The notes below the pieces were generated by a model. The model saw only the letters and a list, made by a program, of their open reading frames with translations, searched no databases and had not been told where the DNA came from. This document shows positions 16,523 through 26,290 of a DNA stretch of 33,741 bases, piece by piece. Positions within the stretch are counted from its first letter, which is position 1, and each line of letters begins with the position of its first letter. The position numbers and the translations under genes are program-made. The stretch is from Oscillospiraceae bacterium (lineage in GTDB: Bacteria > Bacillota > Clostridia > Oscillospirales > Ruminococcaceae). The DNA lies in the NCBI GenBank assembly GCA_902790675.1, contig CADASU010000008.1, positions 1 through 33,741 on the forward strand. Reading direction: 5' to 3'.

Positions 16523-18952
16523 ATGTTGGTTGCTTCTGTTGCGGTTGAAAAAACGTCTTTTAGTTTCGACAAACTTTTTGATTATTTGATTCCAGAGTCT
16601 TTAAGATCTGCTGTTGAAATTGGTTGTTTAGTTAGCGTGCCTTTTGGAAATTCTAATAGAATTCGGCAGGCAATGGTATGTAATATAGTTAGCAAGAACG
16701 ATGACATTAATAAAAATTATAAATCAATTTCTGCCGTTTTATCTGATGGCTCAGTAATATCTAAAAATATGCTTGGTGTTGTTAATTTTTTGCATAGTAC
16801 GTGTTTTTGTACATGGTATGAAGCCATTAGAAGCGTTTTGCCATCTGGATTATTTTTTAAAATTAGTGAATATTGGAATTTTAAATATAAAGATTGTGAA
16901 ATTTATACTACAGAAGAGCTAGAACTATTAGAAAAACTTAAGAAATTTAAAAATATACAGAAAATTAATGACTATATTGAAAATTTTATCGGTTGTGGAA
17001 ATATCAATGTAGTTAGGTCTTTGAAAAGCAAAGGTGTTTTGTTTAAATCTAATAGTAAGAATAGAAAAATTAAAGATAAAACTATAAATATGGTTCAAGT
17101 GAATAATGTTAATTCTTCAGAAATTAACATGACTAATAAACAGAGAAAGCTTTTTGACTTTATTAAAAATGCCGGAAGAATATCTGTTAAAGAGGCTTGC
17201 TATTCTTGTGGAGTTACTGAAATTGTTTTGAAAAATTTGATAAAAGCTAATTTGGTTAGTGTATGTGAATGCGAAACATATAGAAATCCATATAAACATG
17301 TTAAAAAAACTAGGTCGGTTAGTCAAATTATTTTAACCAATTCTCAGCGTAAAGTTATGGACGGCTTAATTGATCTGTTAAATAAAAATATAGCTTTAGT
17401 TTCTTTGTTGCGTGGTGTTACGGGCAGTGGGAAAACACAGATTTTTTTAAAATTAATTTATTATACACTAAAAAAGGGTAAACAATGCATATTTATGGTT
17501 CCTGAGATATCATTAACTCCGCAGATATTATCATTTTTTCAGTCATTTTTTGGGAAGAAGGTTGCAGTGGTTCATAGTGCATTATCAAAAGGAGAGCAGC
17601 TTGATGAATATAAAAGAATAAGGAGAGGAGAAGCAAGGGTTGTTATTGGAACTCGAAGTGCAGTTTTTGCGCCGTGTGAAAAATTAGGACTGATAATTAT
17701 GGATGAAGAAGGGGAAAGCACTTATAAAAGCAGTGATATGTCGCCAAGATATCATGCTAGAGATGTTGCTAAATATAGATGTTTAAAGTCGTCTGCTATG
17801 TTGCTTTTGGCTTCAGCTACTCCATCTATAGAAACTCAATATTTTGCTAAAATTGGGAAATATAGTGAATTTGTTTTAAACAAGCGCTATAATAATGCGA
17901 AATTGCCTGAAGTTTTAATTGTTGATTTGAAAAATTCACCTAGTTCGTCTATTTCTGGGGTAAGTATGCAGCTATTTGATGCACTTGACAAAAACTTGAA
18001 AAATAGTGAGCAGAGCATATTATTATTAAATCGCAGAGGATATAACTCGAGTGCGATTTGTGTTGATTGTGGATGGGAGTTTAAGTGCCCAAATTGTTCG
18101 GCTTTTATGACATATCATAGTTTAAATAATTCTTTTATGTGCCATTATTGCGGATATATTCATGAAAGAATTCAAACTTGTCCGTCATGCGGAAATAAGC
18201 ATATTTTGTATAACGGACATGGAACTCAAAAAATAGAAAATGATTTGGCCAAAGCTTTTTCTAATGCAAATATTTTAAGATTAGATACAGATTCTATATT
18301 TAATAGACTAGACTTGGAAGAAAAAATAAAAGATTTTGAGGAAGGAAAGTATGATATTTTGATTGGAACTCAAATGGTTGCTAAAGGACTAAATTTTCCT
18401 AATGTGACATTAGTTGGGGTTTTATCTGTTGATAATATGCTATATGGTGCTGACTTTAGATGTCATGAGCAAATGTTTTCTTTGCTCACACAAGTTGTTG
18501 GAAGGAGCGGACGAGGGAATAAAGAAGGAAGAGCAATAATTCAAACATATAATTCAGATAATCAAACTATTTTGCAAGCTGCTCGGCAGGACTATTCTGC
18601 GTTTTATAGAGATGAAATTGTTGAACGAGAGAACTTTTTTTGTCCGCCATTTTGTGATTTGTGTATTGTGAATTTTAGTGGACTTAATAATGAACTGGTT
18701 ATTGACTGTGCAAGAAAATTTGTCGATGAGTGTCGAAAACATGCTACGAATAAAGTGCCATTACAAGTTTTGGGAATATCAACGCCTTATTTAGAAAAAT
18801 TAAACAATCGTTATCGCAAAAGAGTGATAATAAAGTGTAAAAATAGTTCTAATTTTAGAAGTTGGATTAGGCCTATAGCTATCAAAATTTTTGCATCTAA
18901 TATGTTTTCAAAGATTAGGTGCAATATTGACATGAATGGTGAAATAATATAA
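16523..18952 (+). CDS. priA: Primosomal protein N' (replication restart helicase PriA)
   Basis: 809 residues, ATG at 16523 after GTAGGTAAG. Restarts stalled replication forks by loading the replicative helicase. An N-terminal DNA-binding region and a winged-helix-like part precede the helicase core: Walker A RGVTGSGKT, Walker B MDEEGES, ASATPSIE, LLNRRGYN, and QVVGRSGRG. Eight zinc-ligand cysteines occur between CVDCGWEFKC and CPSCGNK. Motif II is DEEG where PriA normally has DEEH, and the usual AKGHDFP-type motif reads AKGLNFP. The latter is seen in other clostridia as far as I recall; the former looks unusual. The rest is intact, so it is probably functional. Confidence 0.95.
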   Translation: MLVASVAVEKTSFSFDKLFDYLIPESLRSAVEIGCLVSVPFGNSNRIRQAMVCNIVSKNDDINKNYKSISAVLSDGSVISKNMLGVVNFLHSTCFCTWYEAIRSVLPSGLFFKISEYWNFKYKDCEIYTTEELELLEKLKKFKNIQKINDYIENFIGCGNINVVRSLKSKGVLFKSNSKNRKIKDKTINMVQVNNVNSSEINMTNKQRKLFDFIKNAGRISVKEACYSCGVTEIVLKNLIKANLVSVCECETYRNPYKHVKKTRSVSQIILTNSQRKVMDGLIDLLNKNIALVSLLRGVTGSGKTQIFLKLIYYTLKKGKQCIFMVPEISLTPQILSFFQSFFGKKVAVVHSALSKGEQLDEYKRIRRGEARVVIGTRSAVFAPCEKLGLIIMDEEGESTYKSSDMSPRYHARDVAKYRCLKSSAMLLLASATPSIETQYFAKIGKYSEFVLNKRYNNAKLPEVLIVDLKNSPSSSISGVSMQLFDALDKNLKNSEQSILLLNRRGYNSSAICVDCGWEFKCPNCSAFMTYHSLNNSFMCHYCGYIHERIQTCPSCGNKHILYNGHGTQKIENDLAKAFSNANILRLDTDSIFNRLDLEEKIKDFEEGKYDILIGTQMVAKGLNFPNVTLVGVLSVDNMLYGADFRCHEQMFSLLTQVVGRSGRGNKEGRAIIQTYNSDNQTILQAARQDYSAFYRDEIVERENFFCPPFCDLCIVNFSGLNNELVIDCARKFVDECRKHATNKVPLQVLGISTPYLEKLNNRYRKRVIIKCKNSSNFRSWIRPIAIKIFASNMFSKIRCNIDMNGEII

Positions 18953-18998
18953 TATAGTATTTGTGTTTAATATTTTTGTGTTTGGAGCTGAGAAGATT

Positions 18999-19457
18999 AT
19001 GGCACTTAGAAATATAATAACGAATGATGATCCGGTTTTGCATAAAAAATGTAGAGAAGTTGTTAAATTTGATGATAAATTGGCTCTTTTGATAGATGAT
19101 ATGATTGAAACATTGCACTCGGTTGAGGATGCTGCTGGTTTGGCTGCTCCTCAAGTTGGAATTTTACGCTGTATAACAGTTATTGACGTGGGCCAGGGGG
19201 TTATTGAGTTGGTTAACCCTAAAGTTATAGAAACAAAAGGAAAACAATTTGGGCCAGAAGGATGTCTTTCATATCCCAATCAATATGGAAATGTTGAGCG
19301 GCCTGCATATGTTAAAGTTAAAGCATATGATAGGTTTGGTAAGCCTTTTTTTGTGGAAGGCGAGGATTTGCTTGCACGTGCACTTTGCCATGAGATAGAT
19401 CACTTGAGTGGAATTGTTTTTTTAGAAAAAGCGAAGAACTTATATACGGCGGACTAA
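18999..19457 (+). CDS. def: Peptide deformylase
   Basis: 152 residues. Removes the formyl group from the initiator Met of nascent proteins, using a metal held by one Cys and two His. All three motifs are present: GLAAPQVG, EGCLSYP (metal Cys) and CHEIDHLSG (HExxH). The start is the ATG at 18999 (MALRNIITNDDPVLHK), which aligns with family N-termini and has GGAG/GAGAAG upstream. An upstream in-frame start at 18963 adds a tail unlike the family. Placed after priA and before fmt, its functional partner, a conserved order. Confidence 0.95.
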   Translation: MALRNIITNDDPVLHKKCREVVKFDDKLALLIDDMIETLHSVEDAAGLAAPQVGILRCITVIDVGQGVIELVNPKVIETKGKQFGPEGCLSYPNQYGNVERPAYVKVKAYDRFGKPFFVEGEDLLARALCHEIDHLSGIVFLEKAKNLYTAD

Positions 19458-19504
19458 TGTGTTTTTGTTTGTTTTAAATTATTGAGAGCGAGTTGTTTTT
19501 TATT

Positions 19505-20425
19505 ATGAAAGTAGTTTTTATGGGTACGCCTGATTTTGCGGCGGTGACTCTTGAAACGCTTATTAAAAGTAACCATGAAGTAGTTGCAGTATATACACAG
19601 CCTGATAAGCCTTTTGGTAGGAAAAAAATTATTAAGGCTTCGGCAGTTAAAGTGAAGGCTGTTGAAGAAAAAATACCTGTTTATCAACCAAATAGCTTAA
19701 AAAATAGTGAAGAAATTGAAAATATAAGAAATATTAATCCAGATGTTATAGTAGTTGTTGCATATGGACAGATTTTACCTAAGCAAATTTTAGAAATTCC
19801 TAAGTATGGGTGTATTAATGTTCATGCTTCTTTGCTGCCTAAATATCGTGGAGCATCTCCAATTCAGACTAGTATTTTAAGTGGCGATGATGTTACGGGA
19901 GTGACAACTATGTATATGTCAGAAGGATTGGATACTGGCGATATTATTGATTCTGTAGAAACTAATATTGGGGAAAACGAAACGGCTTCTGAGCTTTTTG
20001 AAAGATTGGCGCCTATGGGGGCAACGTTACTGGAAAAAACCTTATACAATATTGAATGTGGATTAGTTACTCGAATTCCTCAAGATGAAAGTAAAGCGAG
20101 TTATGCGCCTATTTTGACTAAAGAAATGGCTAAAATTAATTTTAATATGTCGGCTAGGTGTGTCCATAAGTTTATATGTGGTTTATCTGATTGGCCGTGT
20201 GCTTACTGCTCTCTAGAAGGCAAAAAATTAAAAGTATATAGAAGTGTTTTAAATGATGAATATTCTGGAAATCCTGGGGAAATTTTAGATAATAAAAGAT
20301 TTATTGTTGGATGTGAAAGCGGGGCAGTTGAGTTTGTTGAGGTTCAACTCGAAGGCAAGAAAAAAATGTTGGCCAAGGATTTTTTGAATGGTATTGGTTT
20401 AAAAAAAGGAAAGAAATTAAATTGA
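19505..20425 (+). CDS. fmt: Methionyl-tRNA formyltransferase
   Basis: 306 residues. Transfers a formyl group from 10-formyl-tetrahydrofolate to initiator Met-tRNA. Clear family features: N-terminal KVVFMGTPDFAAVTLE, the catalytic-region HASLLPKYRGASPIQ, GVTTMYMSEGLDTGDI, and a C-terminal OB-like domain (IFTK-equivalent ILTKEMAKINF onward). The start at 19505 gives the usual MKVVFMGTPDF; the upstream ATG at 19493 has no ribosome site. It forms the formylation/deformylation pair with def. Confidence 0.96.
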   Translation: MKVVFMGTPDFAAVTLETLIKSNHEVVAVYTQPDKPFGRKKIIKASAVKVKAVEEKIPVYQPNSLKNSEEIENIRNINPDVIVVVAYGQILPKQILEIPKYGCINVHASLLPKYRGASPIQTSILSGDDVTGVTTMYMSEGLDTGDIIDSVETNIGENETASELFERLAPMGATLLEKTLYNIECGLVTRIPQDESKASYAPILTKEMAKINFNMSARCVHKFICGLSDWPCAYCSLEGKKLKVYRSVLNDEYSGNPGEILDNKRFIVGCESGAVEFVEVQLEGKKKMLAKDFLNGIGLKKGKKLN

Positions 20426-20440
20426 TAGGAAGTGAATGTT

Positions 20441-21142
20441 TTGCATTTTTATCATAATTCGCAAGATATGATGTATTTTTTATTGGTTATTTTGCCGTTG
20501 TTTTTATTGGCATTTATTGTACAAATTAAAATGAAAATTACTTATAGTAAATATGCTAGAGTTATGAACATGAAAGGAATTAGTGGAGCCGAAGCTGCTA
20601 GAAATATTTTAGATAGTATGGGCTTGCGACATGTTAGAATACAAAAAGCGCCTGGAGAATTAACAGATCATTTTGACCCTAGAACAAATACGCTTAGGTT
20701 GTCTGAAAAAAATTATAGCGGGCACTCGGTTGCTGCTGTTGGAGTTGCTGCGCATGAGGCAGGGCATGCTATTCAGCATGCTGAGAAATATACTCCAGTT
20801 AAATTGAGAACTGCTGTGATTCCTGCTATTAAATTTAGTTCATGGTTATATATTCCGATGTTTTTGTGTGGAATGTTTTATAATATGCCATGGTTTTGTT
20901 ATATTTCATTTGTAGTGTTTGGAATATCTTGCTTATTTCAATTGATTACGCTCCCTGTTGAGTTTGACGCTAGTAGAAGGGCAATTTCAATTATTGAGGC
21001 TAGAGGAATATTAGATTCTTCAGAGATTCCTGGGGTAAAGAAAGTTCTTTGGGCCGCTGCTATGACATATGTTGTTGCGTTTTTGTCGTCTTTAGCGCAG
21101 TTAGTTCGTATTTTGTTGCTGAGCAGAAATAATAATGATTAA
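20441..21142 (+). CDS. Membrane zinc metallopeptidase, YugP family (Zn_peptidase_2)
   Basis: About 233 residues with an N-terminal membrane segment (MMYFLLVILPLFLLAFIV), the zinc site VAAHEAGHAIQHA (HExxH), a conserved LPVEFDASRRA, and two further hydrophobic stretches near the middle and C-terminus. Length and layout match the family that includes B. subtilis YugP. Substrates are not known. The TTG at 20441 is favoured because AGGAAGTG lies 6 bases before it; GTG 20432 lies inside that Shine-Dalgarno. The 3' end overlaps rsmB by 8 bases. Confidence 0.9.
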   Translation: MHFYHNSQDMMYFLLVILPLFLLAFIVQIKMKITYSKYARVMNMKGISGAEAARNILDSMGLRHVRIQKAPGELTDHFDPRTNTLRLSEKNYSGHSVAAVGVAAHEAGHAIQHAEKYTPVKLRTAVIPAIKFSSWLYIPMFLCGMFYNMPWFCYISFVVFGISCLFQLITLPVEFDASRRAISIIEARGILDSSEIPGVKKVLWAAAMTYVVAFLSSLAQLVRILLLSRNNND

Positions 21143-22451
21143 GAAGAAAAATTGTAGAGAAGTAGCTATGGGGCTAATATATCGTGTTATTGTTGAAGAT
21201 GGATATTCTAATATTATTTTGAACTCTTTTTTGAATAGTGAGGATAATTTGGCTTCTAGAGACCGAGATTTTATTTCTAGATTATTTTATGGTGTATTGG
21301 AAACTAAATTAACTTTAGATTATATTATATCTTCATATTCTAAGGTTAAAAAAATTCAAAATAAAGTAAGAATTATTCTTGAAATGGCAATATATGAACT
21401 TTTGTATATGAATGCTCGTGATTACGCTATTGTTAATGAATATGTTAATTTGGTTAAGGCTTCGAAAAATAAAGGTGCGGTTGGATTTGTTAATGCTATT
21501 TTGAGGGCATTTATAAAAAAAAATAAAACTTTTGAGTTGCCATGTGAAGAAGATAGTAATATTGAAAATTTGGAAATATTATATTCTTGCTCTTCTTGGA
21601 TTGTTGAAAGCTTAATTAATGACTATGGATTTGAGGCTGCAAAGAATTTTTTAAAAAGGCAGCTCAGCAGAGCTAGTGTTGCTATTAGAGTTAATACGAC
21701 AAAAATAAACTGTTCTGATTTGACTGCTAAATTGAATGAAGAAGGAATTTCTGTTCAAAAAGCTCCGATTGAAAATTGTTTAGTTGTTGAGCAGGGTAAT
21801 GTTTTGCGAACACAAGCTTTTTTAGATGGCCTTTTTCATATTCAGGATATATCTTCTCAGATTTGTTCGTTAATAGCGTCTCATTTTAAGCCAAAGAGTG
21901 TTTTAGATGTTTGTGCAGCGCCAGGAGGAAAAACATTTACTATAGCTCAAGAGACTGGTGCTGATATTGTGGCTTGTGATCTTTATTCGAAGCGAGTTGG
22001 TTTAATTAATAAAAATGCTAAGAGATTGGGATTGTCTAAAATAGATAGTGTTGTTTTTAACGCTGAAAATGAATATGGAAAAACTTTTGATCTGGTTTTA
22101 TGCGATGTTCCTTGCTCGGGAATTGGAGTTATTAGACGTAAACCAGAAATTAAATACAGAAAAGCCGATGATATAAACGATTTAAATAAATTGCAGAGGA
22201 AAATAATTCAATCTGCATCTACAAGTGTTAAGCCTGGGGGATATTTGGTTTATTCAACGTGTACTTTAAGAAAAGTTGAAAATGAAAATGTTGTATGTAA
22301 CTTTTTAAAAGATAATGATAATTTTGAAATTTATTCTGTTCCGCAATTTGTTAATGAGTATTTTCCAAATTCGGGTCAATTTTTAACTATGATAAATGGA
22401 AATATTGATTGTGATGGTTTTTTTGTGAGTGTTCTTCGGAGGGTCGATTAA
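21135..22451 (+). CDS. rsmB: 16S rRNA (cytosine-C5)-methyltransferase RsmB (Sun)
   Basis: 438 residues. Methylates C967 (E. coli numbering) of 16S rRNA with S-adenosylmethionine. The N-terminal 140 residues are a NusB-like RNA-binding domain (REVAMGLIYRVIVEDGYSN, NEYVNLVKASKNKGAVGFVN). The methyltransferase domain has VLDVCAAPGGKT for SAM binding, CDVPCSGIGVIRRKPE (Cys of motif IV) and YSTCTLRKVENE (catalytic Cys of motif VI). The ATG overlaps the end of the YugP-like gene by 8 bases, and the stop is one base before the rlmN start codon. Confidence 0.95.
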   Translation: MIKKKNCREVAMGLIYRVIVEDGYSNIILNSFLNSEDNLASRDRDFISRLFYGVLETKLTLDYIISSYSKVKKIQNKVRIILEMAIYELLYMNARDYAIVNEYVNLVKASKNKGAVGFVNAILRAFIKKNKTFELPCEEDSNIENLEILYSCSSWIVESLINDYGFEAAKNFLKRQLSRASVAIRVNTTKINCSDLTAKLNEEGISVQKAPIENCLVVEQGNVLRTQAFLDGLFHIQDISSQICSLIASHFKPKSVLDVCAAPGGKTFTIAQETGADIVACDLYSKRVGLINKNAKRLGLSKIDSVVFNAENEYGKTFDLVLCDVPCSGIGVIRRKPEIKYRKADDINDLNKLQRKIIQSASTSVKPGGYLVYSTCTLRKVENENVVCNFLKDNDNFEIYSVPQFVNEYFPNSGQFLTMINGNIDCDGFFVSVLRRVD

Positions 22452-22452
22452 G

Positions 22453-23487
22453 TTGGCTAAAAAAGATATAAAATCTATTTCTTATGAGGAATTAAGTGAT
22501 TGGATTCAAAAAAATAATTATAAAAAATTTCGCGCAGATCAAATATTTTCATGGTTACATGAAAAAAATGTTGTTTCATTTGGCCAAATGAAGAATGTTT
22601 CTAAGCAAATTATACAACAATTAAATACCGAATTTTATATAAATAATATAAAAATTCAAAAAAAACTTGTGTCTTCTATAGATGATACTGTAAAATATCT
22701 ATGTATGCTTGAAGATGGTGAATGCATAGAATCTGTTGTTATGGAATATGCTTTTGGTAAAACAATTTGTATATCATCTCAAGTGGGATGTAAAATGGGA
22801 TGTAGTTTTTGTGCTTCTGGAAAGGCAGGGTATATTAGAAATTTAACTACATCTGAAATGTTAGATCAGCTTTATATTTCTCAGCGAGATTTAAATTGTA
22901 GTATTGGAAACATAGTTCTTATGGGAATTGGTGAACCACTTGATAACTATGATAATTTTATAAAATTTGTAAAGAATGTTTCGGATCCTAAAGGAAGAAA
23001 TTTAGGACTTAGACATATAACAGTTTCTACATGTGGGTTAGTAGATAAAATAGATAGGTTGGCGAATGAAAATATTCCTATAAATCTATCTATTTCGTTA
23101 CATGCACCGAATGATATGATTAGAAAGTCTATTATGCCTATTGCAAAAAAATGGAGTATTGATCAGCTTCTTAGTGCATGTCGTAGATATATTGAGAAAA
23201 CAAACAGAAGAATTACATTTGAATATGCTTGTATTGATAGCGTTAATGTTTTAGATAAGCATGCAATAGAGCTTGCTGGGCGCTTAAAGGGAATGCTGTG
23301 TCATGTTAATTTAATTCCTGTTAATTCAATATCTGAAGAATCGTTTAAGGAAACTGAAAATATTCAACTTAATAGGTTCTTTGATATTTTAAAAAATAAA
23401 AGAATACCGGTTACTATTCGTCGCACTTTGGGGCAAGATATAAATGCTTCTTGTGGGCAATTGAGAGGAAATTATTTGGACGTTTAA
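22453..23487 (+). CDS. rlmN: Dual-specificity 23S rRNA/tRNA (adenine-C2) methyltransferase RlmN
   Basis: 344 residues. Radical-SAM enzyme that methylates A2503 of 23S rRNA and A37 of some tRNAs. The 4Fe-4S motif is C-x3-C-x2-C in GCKMGCSFCASGK. Other signatures: FRADQIFSWLHEKN, MGIGEPLDNYDN, HITVSTCGLVDKI, ISLHAPND, and the C-terminal catalytic Cys in NASCGQLRG. The start is TTG 22453 with GGAGG about 10 bases upstream; the upstream in-frame ATG at 22429 lies inside rsmB without a site. Confidence 0.96.
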   Translation: MAKKDIKSISYEELSDWIQKNNYKKFRADQIFSWLHEKNVVSFGQMKNVSKQIIQQLNTEFYINNIKIQKKLVSSIDDTVKYLCMLEDGECIESVVMEYAFGKTICISSQVGCKMGCSFCASGKAGYIRNLTTSEMLDQLYISQRDLNCSIGNIVLMGIGEPLDNYDNFIKFVKNVSDPKGRNLGLRHITVSTCGLVDKIDRLANENIPINLSISLHAPNDMIRKSIMPIAKKWSIDQLLSACRRYIEKTNRRITFEYACIDSVNVLDKHAIELAGRLKGMLCHVNLIPVNSISEESFKETENIQLNRFFDILKNKRIPVTIRRTLGQDINASCGQLRGNYLDV

Positions 23488-23505
23488 TTTAAAGGGGGTT
23501 CTTCT

Positions 23506-24237
23506 TTGAATATTTACGGAAAAACTAACATCGGTAAGATTAGAAATGTAAATCAAGATGCTTTTGCATATGGTGAACCAAATGAAAACAGCTGTTTTGC
23601 TTTTGTTTGTGATGGCATGGGCGGACAAAACGGCGGAAATGTAGCGAGTCAGCTTGCTCGTGATATTTTGGTTGATGAGTTTTTTAGAGGATTAACTGGA
23701 AAAAATAATATTGACACTATTAGTAAAATGGTTGCTGATGCATATGTTATGGCAAATAAGCGTATTTTAAACAAGGCTATATTAAATAAGAAATTGAATG
23801 GAATGGGAACAACTGTTGTGAGTGCAATATTATTAGGTGATGATTTACTAGTAAGCAATGTTGGAGACAGCAGAGCATATCTATATACTAGTGAAATGTT
23901 AACTCAAATTACAGTAGACCATTCCTATGTTCAAATGTTAGTTGATTCTGGGGAAATAACTGAAGAAGAAGCCAGAGTCCATCCTAGGCGCAATGAAATT
24001 ACAAGAGCTATTGGTGTATTACCAGAGATTGAATATGATTTTTTTTGGTCTAAAGTTAGACCAGGAGATATTCTTTTGCTTTGTACAGATGGCTTAACTA
24101 GTGTGTGTAGTGATAGTGAAATAAAGCAGGTTTTAAAATCGGGAAAGAATATAAAACATTTGGTTAATAGATTAATTAATTTAGCAAATAGTAATGGTGG
24201 TCGTGACAATATTACTGTAATATTACTAGAGTTTTGA
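23506..24237 (+). CDS. stp: PP2C-type serine/threonine protein phosphatase (Stp/PrpC)
   Basis: 243 residues, TTG start after AAAGGGGG. Metal-dependent phosphatase that reverses phosphorylation by the adjacent PASTA kinase. PP2C motifs: GKIRNVNQDAF (metal Asp), VCDGMGGQNGG, GMGTTVVSA, VGDSRAYLY, LLCTDGLTSV and GGRDNITVILLEF at the C-terminus. The phosphatase-kinase-rsgA order is conserved across Firmicutes. Confidence 0.95.
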   Translation: MNIYGKTNIGKIRNVNQDAFAYGEPNENSCFAFVCDGMGGQNGGNVASQLARDILVDEFFRGLTGKNNIDTISKMVADAYVMANKRILNKAILNKKLNGMGTTVVSAILLGDDLLVSNVGDSRAYLYTSEMLTQITVDHSYVQMLVDSGEITEEEARVHPRRNEITRAIGVLPEIEYDFFWSKVRPGDILLLCTDGLTSVCSDSEIKQVLKSGKNIKHLVNRLINLANSNGGRDNITVILLEF

Positions 24238-24291
24238 TATTTGAATACATGATTTTTGATTAATGATATGTTTTATTTAGGAGGATTATTA

Positions 24292-26259
24292 ATGGATAAA
24301 TTAATTGGCAAGCGTTTAGATGGTAGATATGAGTTTATTGAGCTTATCGGAATTGGTGGAATGGCTAACGTATATAGAGCTTTTGACAATGTAAAAAAGT
24401 GTGATGTTGCTGTTAAAGTGTTGAAAGATGAATTTTTGGGGAATGAAGAATTTGTTCGTAGGTTTAGAAATGAGTCTAAAGCTATAGCAAGCTTGTCGCA
24501 TCCAAATATAGTTAGAATTTTTGATGTAAATTTTGGAGATAGAATACAGTATATTGTGATGGAATATATTGATGGTGTTACCTTAAAAGAATTTATAGAT
24601 AAGGCCAAAGTATTAGATTGGAAAGACACAGTTCATTTTACATTTCAAATTTTGAGAGCATTGCAGCACGCACATGATAGAGGTATTGTACATAGGGACA
24701 TTAAACCGCAAAATGTTATGTTACTACAAGATGGAACAGTAAAAATAATGGATTTTGGAATAGCTCGTTTTGCACGTGATGAAAGAATTAATAGAGATAG
24801 AGCTATAGGGTCAGTTCATTACATAAGTCCTGAACAAGCTAGTGGCGGAATAACGGATGCAAAATCTGACATATATTCAATGGGAATTATAATGTATGAA
24901 ATGTTAACAGGAAAATTGCCATTTGATGGAGATACGCCTGAATTAGTTGCTACAAAACAAATACAGGCTTTAGCTGAATCGCCTTTAAAAATAAATCCAG
25001 AAATTCCTAAGGGGCTAGTTGATATACTTGTTAGGGCAATGCAAAAAAAACCTAGCAACAGATATCAGTCTGCTGCAGAGATGTTACGTGATATTGATGA
25101 ATTCAAAAAAAATCCCGATATTTTGTTTGAATATAAATATTTTAATAATGATGGTAATACAAAATATTTTTCTGCTGTTGAAAAGAACGAAATGAAAAAA
25201 CCAGTTGGAACAAATCAGTCTAAACCTAAAGCGCAAAAAAAGAAAAAAAGCAAGCTGATTCCAATATTAGTTGGCGTGGCTAGTTCGTTTGTTTTAGCTG
25301 CATTTGTAATTATAGGTATTTTTGTGATGGGAAATAGTGGCGGAAACAAGAGTGATATTGAACTTCCAGATTTTGTTGGTGTTAAATATGAAGATATAAA
25401 AACGATGGACAACGGTAAATATTCAAAATTAGGATTTTCGGTTACAGAAGAGCCTAATTCACAATATGAAAAAGGAGTTGTGTTTGCTCAGTCTCCTGCT
25501 CCTGGAATAAGAGTTAAAGAAGACTATCAAGATGTAAAATTAAAAGTGAGTTCGGGGCCTGAGCTTGCAACTGTTCCAAATGTTTATAATATGACGCTTT
25601 CAAGTGCTCAATCCAAATTAAGCTCGATGGGCTTTACGAATATAGTTACTGTTGAGCAAGATGATAAAAATGTAACGGCAAATTGTGTAATATCTACTGA
25701 TCCTAAAGCGGGAGAACAAGTTGCTAAAGATACTCAAATAACAATATATTATAGTAGCGGCAAAGGGAAAAATCAAAAAGTTCCAAATGTTGTTGGTCAA
25801 AGCTTAGAACAGGGAAGGTCGTCTTTAATTTCGGCTGGATTTGATGTTTCTGTGAGTGAACAAAATGATTCTAAACCAGCTGGAACAATTTTATCACAGG
25901 ATATAACCGGAGAGGCGCCGGCTGGAACTAAAATAAAACTTGTTGTTAGCTCGGGAAAGCCTGCGGAAAGATCTGCGAATTTGACAGTAAATTTAAATTC
26001 TTCTCAGTCAATTGACGATACATTTCATGTTGTTATTGTAAATTCAGACAATAAAATTATGACTGATGGAGATTATAGCATAGGTGGGACTATATCTTTT
26101 TCGGATTCAGGATCTTCAACTATGGTGTATACTGTTAAGATAACTAATAGAAGGACAAGAAAATCGGCCACCTATGGAACTATTACAGTAAATTATTCCA
26201 CAGATCCAATAGGATCATCGAAAAACTTTAATAGTTCTGCGTTTGCTAGCACATTGTAA
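24292..26259 (+). CDS. prkC: PASTA-domain serine/threonine protein kinase (PrkC/PknB)
   Basis: 655 residues, ATG at 24292 after TTAGGAGG. It is a membrane kinase that senses muropeptides and tunes wall metabolism, dormancy exit and division. The cytoplasmic kinase domain covers residues 10-275: Gly-rich GIGGMANVY, VAVKVLK lysine, HRDIKPQN, DFGIA and a Thr-poor activation loop. A Lys-rich juxtamembrane stretch leads to one membrane helix (ILVGVASSFVLAAFVIIGIF, near 325-345). Three PASTA repeats follow (ELPDFVGVKYEDIK, TVPNVYNMTLSSAQ, KVPNVVGQSLEQGR). After them comes an extra C-terminal domain of about 85 residues, Ser/Thr-rich and beta-like, of unknown role. Confidence 0.95.
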   Translation: MDKLIGKRLDGRYEFIELIGIGGMANVYRAFDNVKKCDVAVKVLKDEFLGNEEFVRRFRNESKAIASLSHPNIVRIFDVNFGDRIQYIVMEYIDGVTLKEFIDKAKVLDWKDTVHFTFQILRALQHAHDRGIVHRDIKPQNVMLLQDGTVKIMDFGIARFARDERINRDRAIGSVHYISPEQASGGITDAKSDIYSMGIIMYEMLTGKLPFDGDTPELVATKQIQALAESPLKINPEIPKGLVDILVRAMQKKPSNRYQSAAEMLRDIDEFKKNPDILFEYKYFNNDGNTKYFSAVEKNEMKKPVGTNQSKPKAQKKKKSKLIPILVGVASSFVLAAFVIIGIFVMGNSGGNKSDIELPDFVGVKYEDIKTMDNGKYSKLGFSVTEEPNSQYEKGVVFAQSPAPGIRVKEDYQDVKLKVSSGPELATVPNVYNMTLSSAQSKLSSMGFTNIVTVEQDDKNVTANCVISTDPKAGEQVAKDTQITIYYSSGKGKNQKVPNVVGQSLEQGRSSLISAGFDVSVSEQNDSKPAGTILSQDITGEAPAGTKIKLVVSSGKPAERSANLTVNLNSSQSIDDTFHVVIVNSDNKIMTDGDYSIGGTISFSDSGSSTMVYTVKITNRRTRKSATYGTITVNYSTDPIGSSKNFNSSAFASTL

Positions 26260-26290
26260 TGATTGCTTTTGATTTTGTGAGGATATTTTG

